From: Pseudohongiella nitratireducens
GTDB lineage: Bacteria; Pseudomonadota; Gammaproteobacteria; Pseudomonadales; Pseudohongiellaceae
Reading direction: 5' to 3'
Assembly (NCBI RefSeq): GCF_001642735.1
Contig: NZ_LWHM01000001.1
Location: 124,001-188,000, forward strand
Length of the DNA stretch: 64,000 nt
The position numbers and the translations under genes were made by a program. The number at the start of each line of letters is the position of its first letter. Positions within the stretch are counted from its first letter, which is position 1. Positions 9,766 through 16,904 of this stretch are shown piece after piece. Below the pieces are notes generated by a model. The model saw only the letters and a list, made by a program, of their open reading frames with translations, ran no database searches and was not told the DNA's origin.

Positions 9766-10620
9766 ATGTCCAGCATGTTTCGTTCACCCCGCTCTTTTTC
9801 CTTAGCTTCAGGCCACTTCCCACGACTCGGCGCCACCGCCCTCCTCTGTGCACTGCTGACACTTGCTGCCTGCAGTGGGAATAATGTTTCTTCAATAGAC
9901 AGCATTCTTAATGGCGAACATCGCTCTGCGGTCAACAAGGCTCGTGATGCTTATCGTCATCCGGCGGAAACGCTGGCCTTCTTTGACATTGCTCCTGATG
10001 ACGTAGTCATCGAAATCTTCCCTGGCGGTGGCTGGTATACCGAAATTCTTGCCCCGTATTTACGTGATGAAGGCAAGCTGATTGCAGCGGGCTACCCGCG
10101 CGACCCCTCGCAAGCCTCTGACATGATGATGAACATGAATCGCAGCTACGCAGATATGCTGGCCTCCTACCCGGATGTCTACGATCAGGTAGAAGTGGTT
10201 GATTTGCATCCCCGACAACGCTCCACCCTGGCAGCGCCAGGTACCGTGGATGTCGTGCTGGATTTCCGCAATGCTCACAACTGGATGAACTGGGGCGCTG
10301 AAAACATGCTCTCTGCCTGGCATGAAGCACTCAAGCCCGGCGGTATTGTCGGTATTGTTGACCATCGCATGGACGCAGATCGTGAGTCGGGCAATGGTTA
10401 TATTCACGAACAATCACTGATTGATGTGATGGAAATCAACGGATTTGAATTTGTCGCCTCAAGCGAAGTTAATGCCAATCCGAATGACACCAAAGATCAT
10501 CCCGGGGGTGTCTGGAACCTGCCGCCCAATCTGCGCGGGGTTCCGGAAGATGAACAGCAACACTACCTGACTATTGGCGAAAGTGATCGGCTGACCATGT
10601 TGTTTCGCAAGGCACAATAA
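9766..10620 (+). CDS. Lipoprotein with a class I SAM-methyltransferase-like fold
   Basis: The protein has 284 residues. The N-terminus is a lipoprotein signal with lipobox LTLAAC near residue 36, so the mature protein should be a membrane-anchored periplasmic lipoprotein. The rest resembles the COG4798 family of predicted methyltransferases: a motif-I-like VIEIFPGGGWYTEI near residues 83-96, a motif-IV-like VVLDFRNAHNWM and KPGGIVGIVDHR. A lipidated protein of this fold is puzzling because S-adenosylmethionine is not expected in the periplasm, so the activity is uncertain. AGGAGA precedes the ATG by about 6 bases but lies in the arm of a 14-bp inverted repeat. The CocE-type hydrolase gene follows 45 bases downstream and may be co-transcribed. 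Confidence 0.85.
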   Translation: MSSMFRSPRSFSLASGHFPRLGATALLCALLTLAACSGNNVSSIDSILNGEHRSAVNKARDAYRHPAETLAFFDIAPDDVVIEIFPGGGWYTEILAPYLRDEGKLIAAGYPRDPSQASDMMMNMNRSYADMLASYPDVYDQVEVVDLHPRQRSTLAAPGTVDVVLDFRNAHNWMNWGAENMLSAWHEALKPGGIVGIVDHRMDADRESGNGYIHEQSLIDVMEINGFEFVASSEVNANPNDTKDHPGGVWNLPPNLRGVPEDEQQHYLTIGESDRLTMLFRKAQ

Positions 10621-10665
10621 GTTACAAAGAACGATCAGATAATAATCACAATGGAGACACGAACC

Positions 10666-12336
10666 ATGCCTGCAAACCTCCAAGTCACCTCTCCCTCTGG
10701 CCGGCAGAAAAGTCATCACTGGCTCATCGCTCTAGTGCTATGGCCAATGCTAATGGTCAGTGCATTAAGTTACGCACAGTCCCGCGAAACCGTCATGGTA
10801 CCCATGCGGGACGGCGTGAACCTGGCAACCAACATTTACCTGCCAGCCGGCGAGGGCCCCTGGCCAGTCGTGCTCACACGTACACCCTATGACAAGGATG
10901 GCCTGGACAACCGAGCCGACAACTATCATGAGCGTGGTTACGCGCTGGTTTCCCAGGACGTACGAGGACGCAATGATTCGGAAGGCGAAAACCGTCCCTT
11001 TGAAAATGACATGGAAGATGGCTACGACACTGTTGAGTGGATAGCCGAACAGGACTTCAGTAACGGGAAAATTGGTATATTCGGCACTTCAGCGCCTGGC
11101 ATTACCTCGAACCTGGCCGCAGCCGCCGCACCACCTCACCTGACAGCCGCCTATGTCACAGTTGCCCCCGACAGCCTGTTCTACCGATCTCGGTTCATTG
11201 GTGGCGTATTCAAAGAAAGCCATTCCGGGGGCTGGTTGCGCGGTCAAGGGGTTAGCGAGGAAGATATTGATGCTTACCGGGCTCGTGCCGTACTGGACGA
11301 TCAGTGGAAGAACACTGACTTTCTGTTCTACCGTCAAAACGTGGAAATCCCAGTATACAACGTTGGCGGCTGGCACGACATTTATGCCGAGGGGTCACTA
11401 TCCAACTACCTGTATCTGCAGAAAGAAGGCAATCCGGCAGCCCGCGGCAAACAAAAACTGTTTATGGGAGCCTTTGGTCACGGCACATTGCAAGGCGACT
11501 TGACCTACCCTGGCGGCGGCCTGATCAGCGGTGACCAGGAAGAACAGTTCCGCTGGTGGGATTACTGGCTCAAAGGCATCGATAACGGCATTATGGATGA
11601 ACCACCGGTTCACTTTTACATGATGGCGTCTGCCCGCAAAGGCAATGTCTCAGACAAGAATCGCGTCATAGCCAGCGACCACTGGCCGTTAAACCAGTCG
11701 CTGACGCGCTACTACCTGCAACCGGACATGCGCTTGCGTACCACTCCTCCCGTTAAGCCCGAACACGCGATCACTTACACCTTTGATCCCGAGAACCCTG
11801 TTCCAACAGTGGGTGGACAGAACCTGGGACAGGATGTCGGACCACGGGATCAGCGCGAGATTGGCGAGCGCGATGACTACCTGCGATTTGAGAGCATGAC
11901 ACTGACTGAAGACGTTGTGGTGGCAGGTCACATTGATATGGAGCTGTATGTCTCATCTGATGCCCCGGATACCGACTTTATGGTCAAGCTGGTCGACATT
12001 TACCCGGACGGGTATGAAGCACTGATTCTGGATTATCCGCTTCGGGCCCGATTCAGGAACGGCCAGGAAGCTGGCAACGAGGCTATGCTCGTACCCGGCG
12101 AGACCTACAAGTTAAATATTAATATGTGGAGTACAGCGCAAACGTTCGAGGCAGGGCACAAGATTGGCGTGCATATCACTTCCAGCAATTATCCGCGCTT
12201 TGCCGTCAACCCGAACAATGGGACAGCGCTGGACGATAGCCGCACCCCTGCTGTTGAAGCCCGCAACACTATCCACCTGGACAGTGATCACCCTTCAGCC
12301 ATCATCCTGCCGGTGGTAACCGAGACGCTTGATTGA
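10666..12336 (+). CDS. Exported CocE/NonD-type S15 hydrolase
   Basis: The protein has 556 residues. The ATG at 10666 is preferred to the in-frame ATG at 10651 because GGAGA lies 8-9 bases before it. An N-terminal hydrophobic segment ending in SYAQS is a signal peptide. The alpha/beta-hydrolase core carries the nucleophile in GTSAPG (Ser142), the acid in GGWHDIY (Asp238) and the base in GAFGHG (His272), spaced as in cocaine esterase and X-Pro dipeptidyl peptidases. A C-terminal jelly-roll (about 350-550) begins near YYLQPD. The family cleaves acyl esters, acyl-amino acids or beta-lactam side chains; the substrate cannot be told from sequence. It converges on aroA, with a shared terminator between them. 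Confidence 0.9.
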   Translation: MPANLQVTSPSGRQKSHHWLIALVLWPMLMVSALSYAQSRETVMVPMRDGVNLATNIYLPAGEGPWPVVLTRTPYDKDGLDNRADNYHERGYALVSQDVRGRNDSEGENRPFENDMEDGYDTVEWIAEQDFSNGKIGIFGTSAPGITSNLAAAAAPPHLTAAYVTVAPDSLFYRSRFIGGVFKESHSGGWLRGQGVSEEDIDAYRARAVLDDQWKNTDFLFYRQNVEIPVYNVGGWHDIYAEGSLSNYLYLQKEGNPAARGKQKLFMGAFGHGTLQGDLTYPGGGLISGDQEEQFRWWDYWLKGIDNGIMDEPPVHFYMMASARKGNVSDKNRVIASDHWPLNQSLTRYYLQPDMRLRTTPPVKPEHAITYTFDPENPVPTVGGQNLGQDVGPRDQREIGERDDYLRFESMTLTEDVVVAGHIDMELYVSSDAPDTDFMVKLVDIYPDGYEALILDYPLRARFRNGQEAGNEAMLVPGETYKLNINMWSTAQTFEAGHKIGVHITSSNYPRFAVNPNNGTALDDSRTPAVEARNTIHLDSDHPSAIILPVVTETLD

Positions 12337-12351
12337 CCGTCCCTCTGTCTG

Positions 12352-12386
12352 ATGACACAGCCAGCCATTCAGGCTGGCTGTGTCAT
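12352..12386. terminator. Bidirectional hairpin between the CocE-type gene and aroA
   Basis: ATGACACAGCCAGCC (12352-12366) and its exact complement (12372-12386) form a 15-bp stem with a 5-base loop. The right arm encodes the last residues of aroA (MTQPA), and the aroA stop codon (12369-12371) lies in the loop and arm. A short T-rich run follows on the plus strand only. Confidence 0.7.
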
Positions 12387-13673
12387 TTCCTTAAACAGCT
12401 CAAAGTAAGTGGGAAACGTTTTCGCCGTACAACCTGGATCATTAATGGTGATCGGGCTGTTACCAAACGCCGCCAGCGAGAAACACATCGCCATTCGGTG
12501 ATCATCGTAGGTATCAATAGCCGCCGATTGAATCTCGCTCGGGGGCTCAATGCGAATATAATCCTCACCTTCTTCAACGGTTGCCCCTACCTTGCGCAAC
12601 TCAGTCGCCATGGCTGACAGACGATCTGTCTCTTTCACTCGCCAGTTATAGACATTGCGAATACAGGTCGGACCCTCGGCAAATAGCGCTGTGGTAGCGA
12701 TGGTCATGGCCGCATCAGGGATGTGGTTCAAGTCAATGTCTATCCCGTTGAGAACTGAATCAGCCTGTCGTTCCACTTCTATCCAGTCTCCACCCCAGCG
12801 TATCTCTGCTCCCATTTTGGCAAGCACATCAGCAAACTTCGCATCGCCCTGGACACTGTGGCTGCCGGCGCCATAAACCCGAACCGGCCCACCGGCAATG
12901 GCAGCCGCCGCCAGAAAGTAGGATGCAGACGAAGCATCACCCTCTACCATAATCTGTGCCGGCGACTCGTATGACTGGCCACCTTTAATGTGAAAAGACT
13001 GATAATCATTATTCTCAACCCTCACCCCGAAGCGGCTCATCACATCCAGGGTAATATCAATGTAGGGCTTGGAAACCAGTTCTCCTTCCACATTGATTAC
13101 GACGTCACCCTGGCAAAGTGGAGCGGCCATCAACATGGCAGTCAGAAACTGGCTTGATACGTTCCCCCGAATGCTGACCTGACCACCTCGAAGCGCATGA
13201 CCATTAATATGTAAAGGCGGGAATCCTTCATCACCCAGGTATTCAATGTCAGCGCCACACTGGCGTAGTGCATCAACCAGGTCACCGATGGGACGTTCAT
13301 ACATGCGCGGTTCACCGGTCAGCTCAAACTGGCCAGTCGAGGCACATAGCGCTGCAGTCAGGGGACGCATCGCTGTGCCGGCATTACCGAGAAACAAAGC
13401 TTCCAGCTGAGAAGTATCCGGCAACTGAAAGGCACCACCAATCCCCTGTACCAGGCACTGTTGGCGATCCTCTGAAAGTTCCAGCTCAACGCCCAGCGCG
13501 GTCAGTGCCGTCAACATATGCCGAACATCATCGCTGTCCAGCAGATTAGTAATTTTGGTGGTGCCACGGGCAAGCGCGGCCAGCAATAGAATACGATTGG
13601 ACAGGCTCTTGGAGCCAGGCAGAGTAATCTGCCCTCTCGCCGAACTGACAGGCTGAAGGGTCAACGTTTGCAT
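12369..13673 (-). CDS. aroA: 3-phosphoshikimate 1-carboxyvinyltransferase (EPSP synthase)
   Basis: The protein has 434 residues, the usual length. It joins shikimate-3-phosphate and phosphoenolpyruvate in the sixth step of aromatic amino acid synthesis. Family signatures are [10 protein letters not shown] near residue 19, [10 protein letters not shown] near 95, [12 protein letters not shown] near 344 and [14 protein letters not shown] near 385. The gene stands alone rather than in the common serC-aroA-cmk-rpsA cluster. Its product, via chorismate, also feeds the catecholate siderophore made at the right end of the window. A perfect TATAAT at 13736-13741 and a GC-rich leader hairpin at 13699-13724 lie just upstream. 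Confidence 0.97.
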   Translation of the reverse strand: MQTLTLQPVSSARGQITLPGSKSLSNRILLLAALARGTTKITNLLDSDDVRHMLTALTALGVELELSEDRQQCLVQGIGGAFQLPDTSQLEALFLGNAGTAMRPLTAALCASTGQFELTGEPRMYERPIGDLVDALRQCGADIEYLGDEGFPPLHINGHALRGGQVSIRGNVSSQFLTAMLMAAPLCQGDVVINVEGELVSKPYIDITLDVMSRFGVRVENNDYQSFHIKGGQSYESPAQIMVEGDASSASYFLAAAAIAGGPVRVYGAGSHSVQGDAKFADVLAKMGAEIRWGGDWIEVERQADSVLNGIDIDLNHIPDAAMTIATTALFAEGPTCIRNVYNWRVKETDRLSAMATELRKVGATVEEGEDYIRIEPPSEIQSAAIDTYDDHRMAMCFSLAAFGNSPITINDPGCTAKTFPTYFELFKEMTQPA

Positions 13674-13698
13674 GCGGAAATCCTTGGCGCAGATGGAG

Positions 13699-13741
13699 GG
13701 CCTGCGCAGGTATGTGCGCAGGCCGTTCTAAAGATATTATA
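13699..13741 (-). promoter_or_regulatory. Probable aroA promoter element and leader hairpin
   Basis: On the minus strand a perfect TATAAT (13741-13736) lies 63 bases before the aroA start; the -35 is weak. The transcript would begin near 13729 and then form a 10-bp GC-rich hairpin, GGCCTGCGCA/TGCGCAGGCC (13724-13699, 6-base loop), ending 25 bases before the start codon. No leader peptide is visible. Confidence 0.4.
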
Positions 13742-13828
13742 GCGAATACTAAGCCTTCTTGCTCTAACAGGACAGCGGCTACCGGAAGGGGCAAGCGAAA
13801 GGCAGAAATATTTCATTTTACTATTGCA

Positions 13829-13853
13829 AATAGTAATTATTATCATTACTATT
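13829..13853. promoter_or_regulatory. Fur-box-like operator over a plus-strand promoter
   Basis: AATAGTAAT (13829-13837) and ATTACTATT (13845-13853) are perfect inverted arms around TATTATC. The minus-strand 19-mer at 13850-13832 matches the classical Fur consensus at 14 of 19 positions by my hand alignment. A possible plus-strand promoter, TTGCAA (13824-13829), 17 bases, TACTAT (13847-13852), overlaps it, so Fur binding would block transcription starting near 13859. Confidence 0.5.
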
Positions 13854-13858
13854 AACAT

Positions 13859-13969
13859 CAATGCAGCAGAGGTAGTGAGTGAATCGCTAAATACTTCGTT
13901 TTTGTGAGCATTTTCCCCTATAACACCCGGGTTGGTTTGTCGTCTCCGGCCCGGGTGTTTCTTTTTCTC
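13859..13969 (+). ncRNA. Candidate Fur-regulated small RNA with intrinsic terminator
   Basis: Roughly 110 bases run from the predicted start site to a rho-independent terminator and contain no convincing reading frame. A promoter with an embedded Fur-like box precedes it, and a strong hairpin plus T-rich tail ends it, with no gene on this strand for the terminator to serve. This is the layout of RyhB/PrrF-type iron-sparing RNAs. I do not see their conserved core, so it would be a different RNA if real. Existence and function are inferred. Confidence 0.35.
13922..13969 (+). terminator. Rho-independent terminator without an upstream gene
   Basis: AACACCCGGG (13922-13931) pairs with CCCGGGTGTT (13950-13959) across an 18-base loop, followed by TCTTTTTCTC. 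The nearest plus-strand CDS upstream ends at 12336 and has its own terminator, so this one implies an unannotated short transcript. Confidence 0.65.
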
Positions 13970-14018
13970 AGTGCCATGTCGTGCCCCCCCTAGTGAGCCA
14001 GGCAACTATATAGCAGAG

Positions 14019-14231
14019 TCAGACAGCTATGACCTCAGCTTCAGGAGCAGTCTCAGGGAATTTCGCCGACCAGACTCGCTCATGAATAAAAAAAACAACA
14101 GTGTTTATCGCTGGCTCTACTAATGCGACGGCACCACCGATCAACCAGCTACCTGTCATCACCCAGGCCACTGTAAAAGCTGTTAAGAAATGTAATACCG
14201 CAAAGCTTGCCGTTTTCTGAATCTGTTTCAT
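14019..14231 (-). CDS. Small DUF2061 membrane protein
   Basis: The protein has 70 residues. I start it at the ATG at 14231 because GAGGG lies about 8 bases upstream; an ATG at 14285 would add 18 residues of poor quality. Features of DUF2061 are MKQIQKTASFAVLHFLTAFT, then TGSWLIGGAVALVEPAINTV and HERVW. Two membrane segments are predicted, with a conserved His in the first. The family function is unknown, though members often sit near sulphur or iron genes. The Fur-like box about 110-130 bp upstream suggests iron control here. Confidence 0.8.
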   Translation of the reverse strand: MKQIQKTASFAVLHFLTAFTVAWVMTGSWLIGGAVALVEPAINTVVFFIHERVWSAKFPETAPEAEVIAV

Positions 14232-14340
14232 TACCACACCCTCTTTCCGCATCATTAGATGCTTTACATCATGTAAGGCATTCATTGAGCACTATGCTAA
14301 TGCGCAGGAATGATAAAGAATATTTCTTAATTTCTATGCC

Positions 14341-14359
14341 AATGATAACCATTATCAAT
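14341..14359 (-). promoter_or_regulatory. Fur-box-like operator upstream of the DUF2061 gene
   Basis: On the minus strand GATAATGGTTATCATTGGC (from 14357 down) matches the 19-base Fur consensus at 15 of 19 positions by hand, including the whole left half. It lies 110-128 bp before the DUF2061 start. Confidence 0.55.
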
Positions 14360-14406
14360 AATGCAAAGAACGGAGATACCTCTCATCAGAAAACCTAAGG
14401 CAATAA

Positions 14407-14440
14407 AAAACCCGCTCTGACTTCAGTCAGAGCGGGTTTT
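14407..14440. terminator. Bidirectional terminator after the PQQ dehydrogenase gene
   Basis: AAAACCCGCTCTGAC (14407-14421) pairs perfectly with GTCAGAGCGGGTTTT (14426-14440) across a TTCA loop, with T-runs on both strands. It ends the PQQ dehydrogenase gene, whose stop codon is at 14485. Confidence 0.9.
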
Positions 14441-14484
14441 GATTCAGTGCAGCTATTACACTGCCTGACAGGCGTATCTGGCTC

Positions 14485-16560
14485 TTAGTGAGCCGGGCCA
14501 CCCATGTCTACCGGACCGTGCAGCGACAGCGCAGTCAGCGTACCGCCTGTTTGCAGAACAACATACTGAACACCTTCGTGCTGGAAGTTCATCATGCCGT
14601 AACGGCTGTTGGCAGGTACTGCCACTTTACCAATCTGCTCACCGGTTTCTTTGTTAACAGCGAACAGAGTCGGCGTGCCATCACTTTGCTGGCTGGCGTA
14701 CATCAGCATGGTTGCAGTCACAGTCATTGGAGCCACTGTGCCAGAACCTGTGTTGCCAACGTCAATACCTTCCAGTGCAGGATGGTTTTTCACGCGATCA
14801 GGTGTTTCACCCACAGGGATGAACCATTTGTGATCACCTGTGTTCAGGTCGATCGCCGTGATGCGGCTATATGGTGGCTTGTACAGAGGCAGACCCTGAG
14901 GACCACGCAGCAACGCTGAGCGCAGAGACGCGTAACGTGCGAACGTTGTACCTGTAGGCAGCTCGATCATGGCATCACGCTCTTCAGCTGGTGCCACAAT
15001 ACGGTTTGTGCAGTTCTTGCGAGACGTTACAAACAGTGTGCCTGAAGTCGGATCAGCAGCCGCTGGTCCGTCAATGTTTACACCGCCGATGTCACCTGGG
15101 CACCACAGTGCAGCCACATAACCTTCATCATTATCACGATGCAGAGGTGGGTTGAACAGTGGACCAATTTTGAAGTTGGAAATCGCTTCAATGGCCTGCT
15201 CGCGCAGCTCTGGTGTGAAATCGATCAGGTCGTCGTGTGTCAGACCCTGCATGTCATAGGCTTCTGGCTTGGTCGGGAACGGCTGAGTTTCCGACAGGAT
15301 TTCACCAGGCACTGTTGACTGAGGTACTGGACGCTCTTCGATGGGCCATAGTGGCTCACCTGTTTCACGGTTGAAGACATACGTGAATGCCTGCTTGGTG
15401 ACCTGAGCAACAACTGGCGTTTCAACACCTTCGTGCATCACGTCCAGCAGAACAGGTGCAGTTGGTGTATCGAAGTTCCAGATGTCCTTGTGGACCAGCT
15501 GGAAGTGCCATTGACGCTCACCTGTGGACGCATCCAGTGCAATCAGACTGGAACCGTACAGGTTGTCGCCCTGAGTGTGACCACGGTAGAAGTCGATCGT
15601 GGCGCTGTTGGTGTTGATGTACACCATGTCACGTTCCGGATCGGCTGCCATTGGCGCCCAGGAAGAGTTCTCACCCGTGTAGGCACGAGGATCTTCCAAC
15701 TGGTTGCCATCACCGTCTTGCCACGTATCCCAGCCGAACTCGCCTTTGTCAGGAATGATGTTGAACGTCCACTTGTGCTCACCGGATGTCTTGTCGATAC
15801 CCAGGATATCACCAGGAATGTTCTCGATACGGGTCTGGTTGTAGCCCTGCTCAGCAGAGTTACCAACTACAACCGTATCGTTAACCACGATGGGTGGAGA
15901 AGAGCTGGTGATGTAACCTTCTTCCAGCGGGATGCCGTAGTAGGGATCAAACTCGTAACCATTGTGCTCGGCAATGATCTTCTGCAGATCGACAACACCG
16001 GTATTCGGGAAGCCTTCTACACCGATCTCATGACCGAAATCTTCCAGAGGAGCGCCTGTTTTGGCGTCCAGTGCAGTCAGGAAGAAGCCAGGGCTGACGA
16101 TGTAGATCACACCGCGGCCGTCTACTTCACTGTAAGCAACACCCTTGCCGTAGTCCTTACGCATGGAATATTCATAACGGAAGGTGTGTGGCTCGCGATA
16201 GGACCAGATTGTCTCACCCGTCTGTGGCTCAATCGCTACCACGTGACGTCGGTCACCAGCTACCGTGTACAGGATGCCATCGATGTAGCTGGGGGTTGCC
16301 CGGCCGCTGCTGGCGTTAAAGCTGGAACCGTCCCATACCCAGGCGGTTTCCAGATTTTCAAAGTTATCAGCGTTGATTTCGCTGGCAGGGATGTAACGGG
16401 TGTGTGCGTAATCCGAACCAAGCGTCAGCCAGTCAATGGATTCCTGTGCAGACACCAGTGCAGGCGTTGCCATCGCCATACCGACAACCGCAGCGGCGAC
16501 GCCACGAACTGCCGACATACGACGCAAGCCGTCTGCCAAATGTTTACTTTTTATCTTCAC
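14485..16560 (-). CDS. Exported PQQ-dependent dehydrogenase, eight-bladed propeller type
   Basis: The preferred start is the GTG at 16560, since GAGGAGAG lies about 7 bases before it; an ATG at 16575 in the same frame would add five residues. The product has about 691 residues. A signal peptide ends at ALVSA-QE. The mature part resembles membrane or periplasmic quinoprotein dehydrogenases: GSDYAHTRYIPASEI near the start, repeated blade motifs such as VVAIEPQTGETIWSY, LTALDAKTGAPLEDFG, LIALDASTGERQWHFQ and ITAIDLNTGDHKWFIP, and the late GNTGSGTVAPMTV. No cytochrome c domain or membrane anchor is visible, so electrons must pass to a separate carrier. The substrate (sugar or alcohol) is unknown. 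No PQQ synthesis genes are in the window. Confidence 0.9.
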   Translation of the reverse strand: MKIKSKHLADGLRRMSAVRGVAAAVVGMAMATPALVSAQESIDWLTLGSDYAHTRYIPASEINADNFENLETAWVWDGSSFNASSGRATPSYIDGILYTVAGDRRHVVAIEPQTGETIWSYREPHTFRYEYSMRKDYGKGVAYSEVDGRGVIYIVSPGFFLTALDAKTGAPLEDFGHEIGVEGFPNTGVVDLQKIIAEHNGYEFDPYYGIPLEEGYITSSSPPIVVNDTVVVGNSAEQGYNQTRIENIPGDILGIDKTSGEHKWTFNIIPDKGEFGWDTWQDGDGNQLEDPRAYTGENSSWAPMAADPERDMVYINTNSATIDFYRGHTQGDNLYGSSLIALDASTGERQWHFQLVHKDIWNFDTPTAPVLLDVMHEGVETPVVAQVTKQAFTYVFNRETGEPLWPIEERPVPQSTVPGEILSETQPFPTKPEAYDMQGLTHDDLIDFTPELREQAIEAISNFKIGPLFNPPLHRDNDEGYVAALWCPGDIGGVNIDGPAAADPTSGTLFVTSRKNCTNRIVAPAEERDAMIELPTGTTFARYASLRSALLRGPQGLPLYKPPYSRITAIDLNTGDHKWFIPVGETPDRVKNHPALEGIDVGNTGSGTVAPMTVTATMLMYASQQSDGTPTLFAVNKETGEQIGKVAVPANSRYGMMNFQHEGVQYVVLQTGGTLTALSLHGPVDMGGPAH

Positions 16561-16904
16561 TTGCACTCTCCTCATCAAGCCGGATTCTTAGTTCTGGCTT
16601 TGTGGTTTTCTTGTTCCTCGTAGAGCGGAGCCTTCACGCTGGCACCGGGTGCAATCACCCGGATACCCCGATCTTGATCAATCTCAGGATGTATACTACC
16701 TGCTGAACCTGCCTAAACAGATTCACGGAAGGAACCCAGAGAATACCGCAGACGCCTTAGTAAAGTCCACAGGCCACCCCCTGCCTATTTTGTGTCAGTT
16801 TTAAACAGCAGATTGGCACTGCCGTCACATTCCTTTTCTGATATTTTATGCACCAGAGTGTCCCGACTTAATCCCGACTTATTTAGATACAGGCATGTTT
16901 GTAT
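16561..16904. other. 344-bp divergent intergenic region
   Basis: This stretch separates the divergent PQQ dehydrogenase and GNAT-nitrilase genes and must hold both promoters. I see a small hairpin, CCGGGTG/CACCCGG, near 16643-16660, and two adjacent copies of TCCCGACTTA (16861-16870 and 16872-16881) 24 bases before the ATG at 16905. No gene or RNA is recognised. Confidence 0.4.

Noticed and set aside
13859-13969. RyhB or PrrF homologue
   Set aside because: Neither strand carries the conserved RyhB core; only an 8-base TGCTCACA match exists on the minus strand, which is within chance.
15433-16623. A 396-codon open frame on the plus strand
   Set aside because: It lies antisense to the PQQ dehydrogenase, has no family resemblance and no ribosome binding site, and is a by-product of that gene's codon use.
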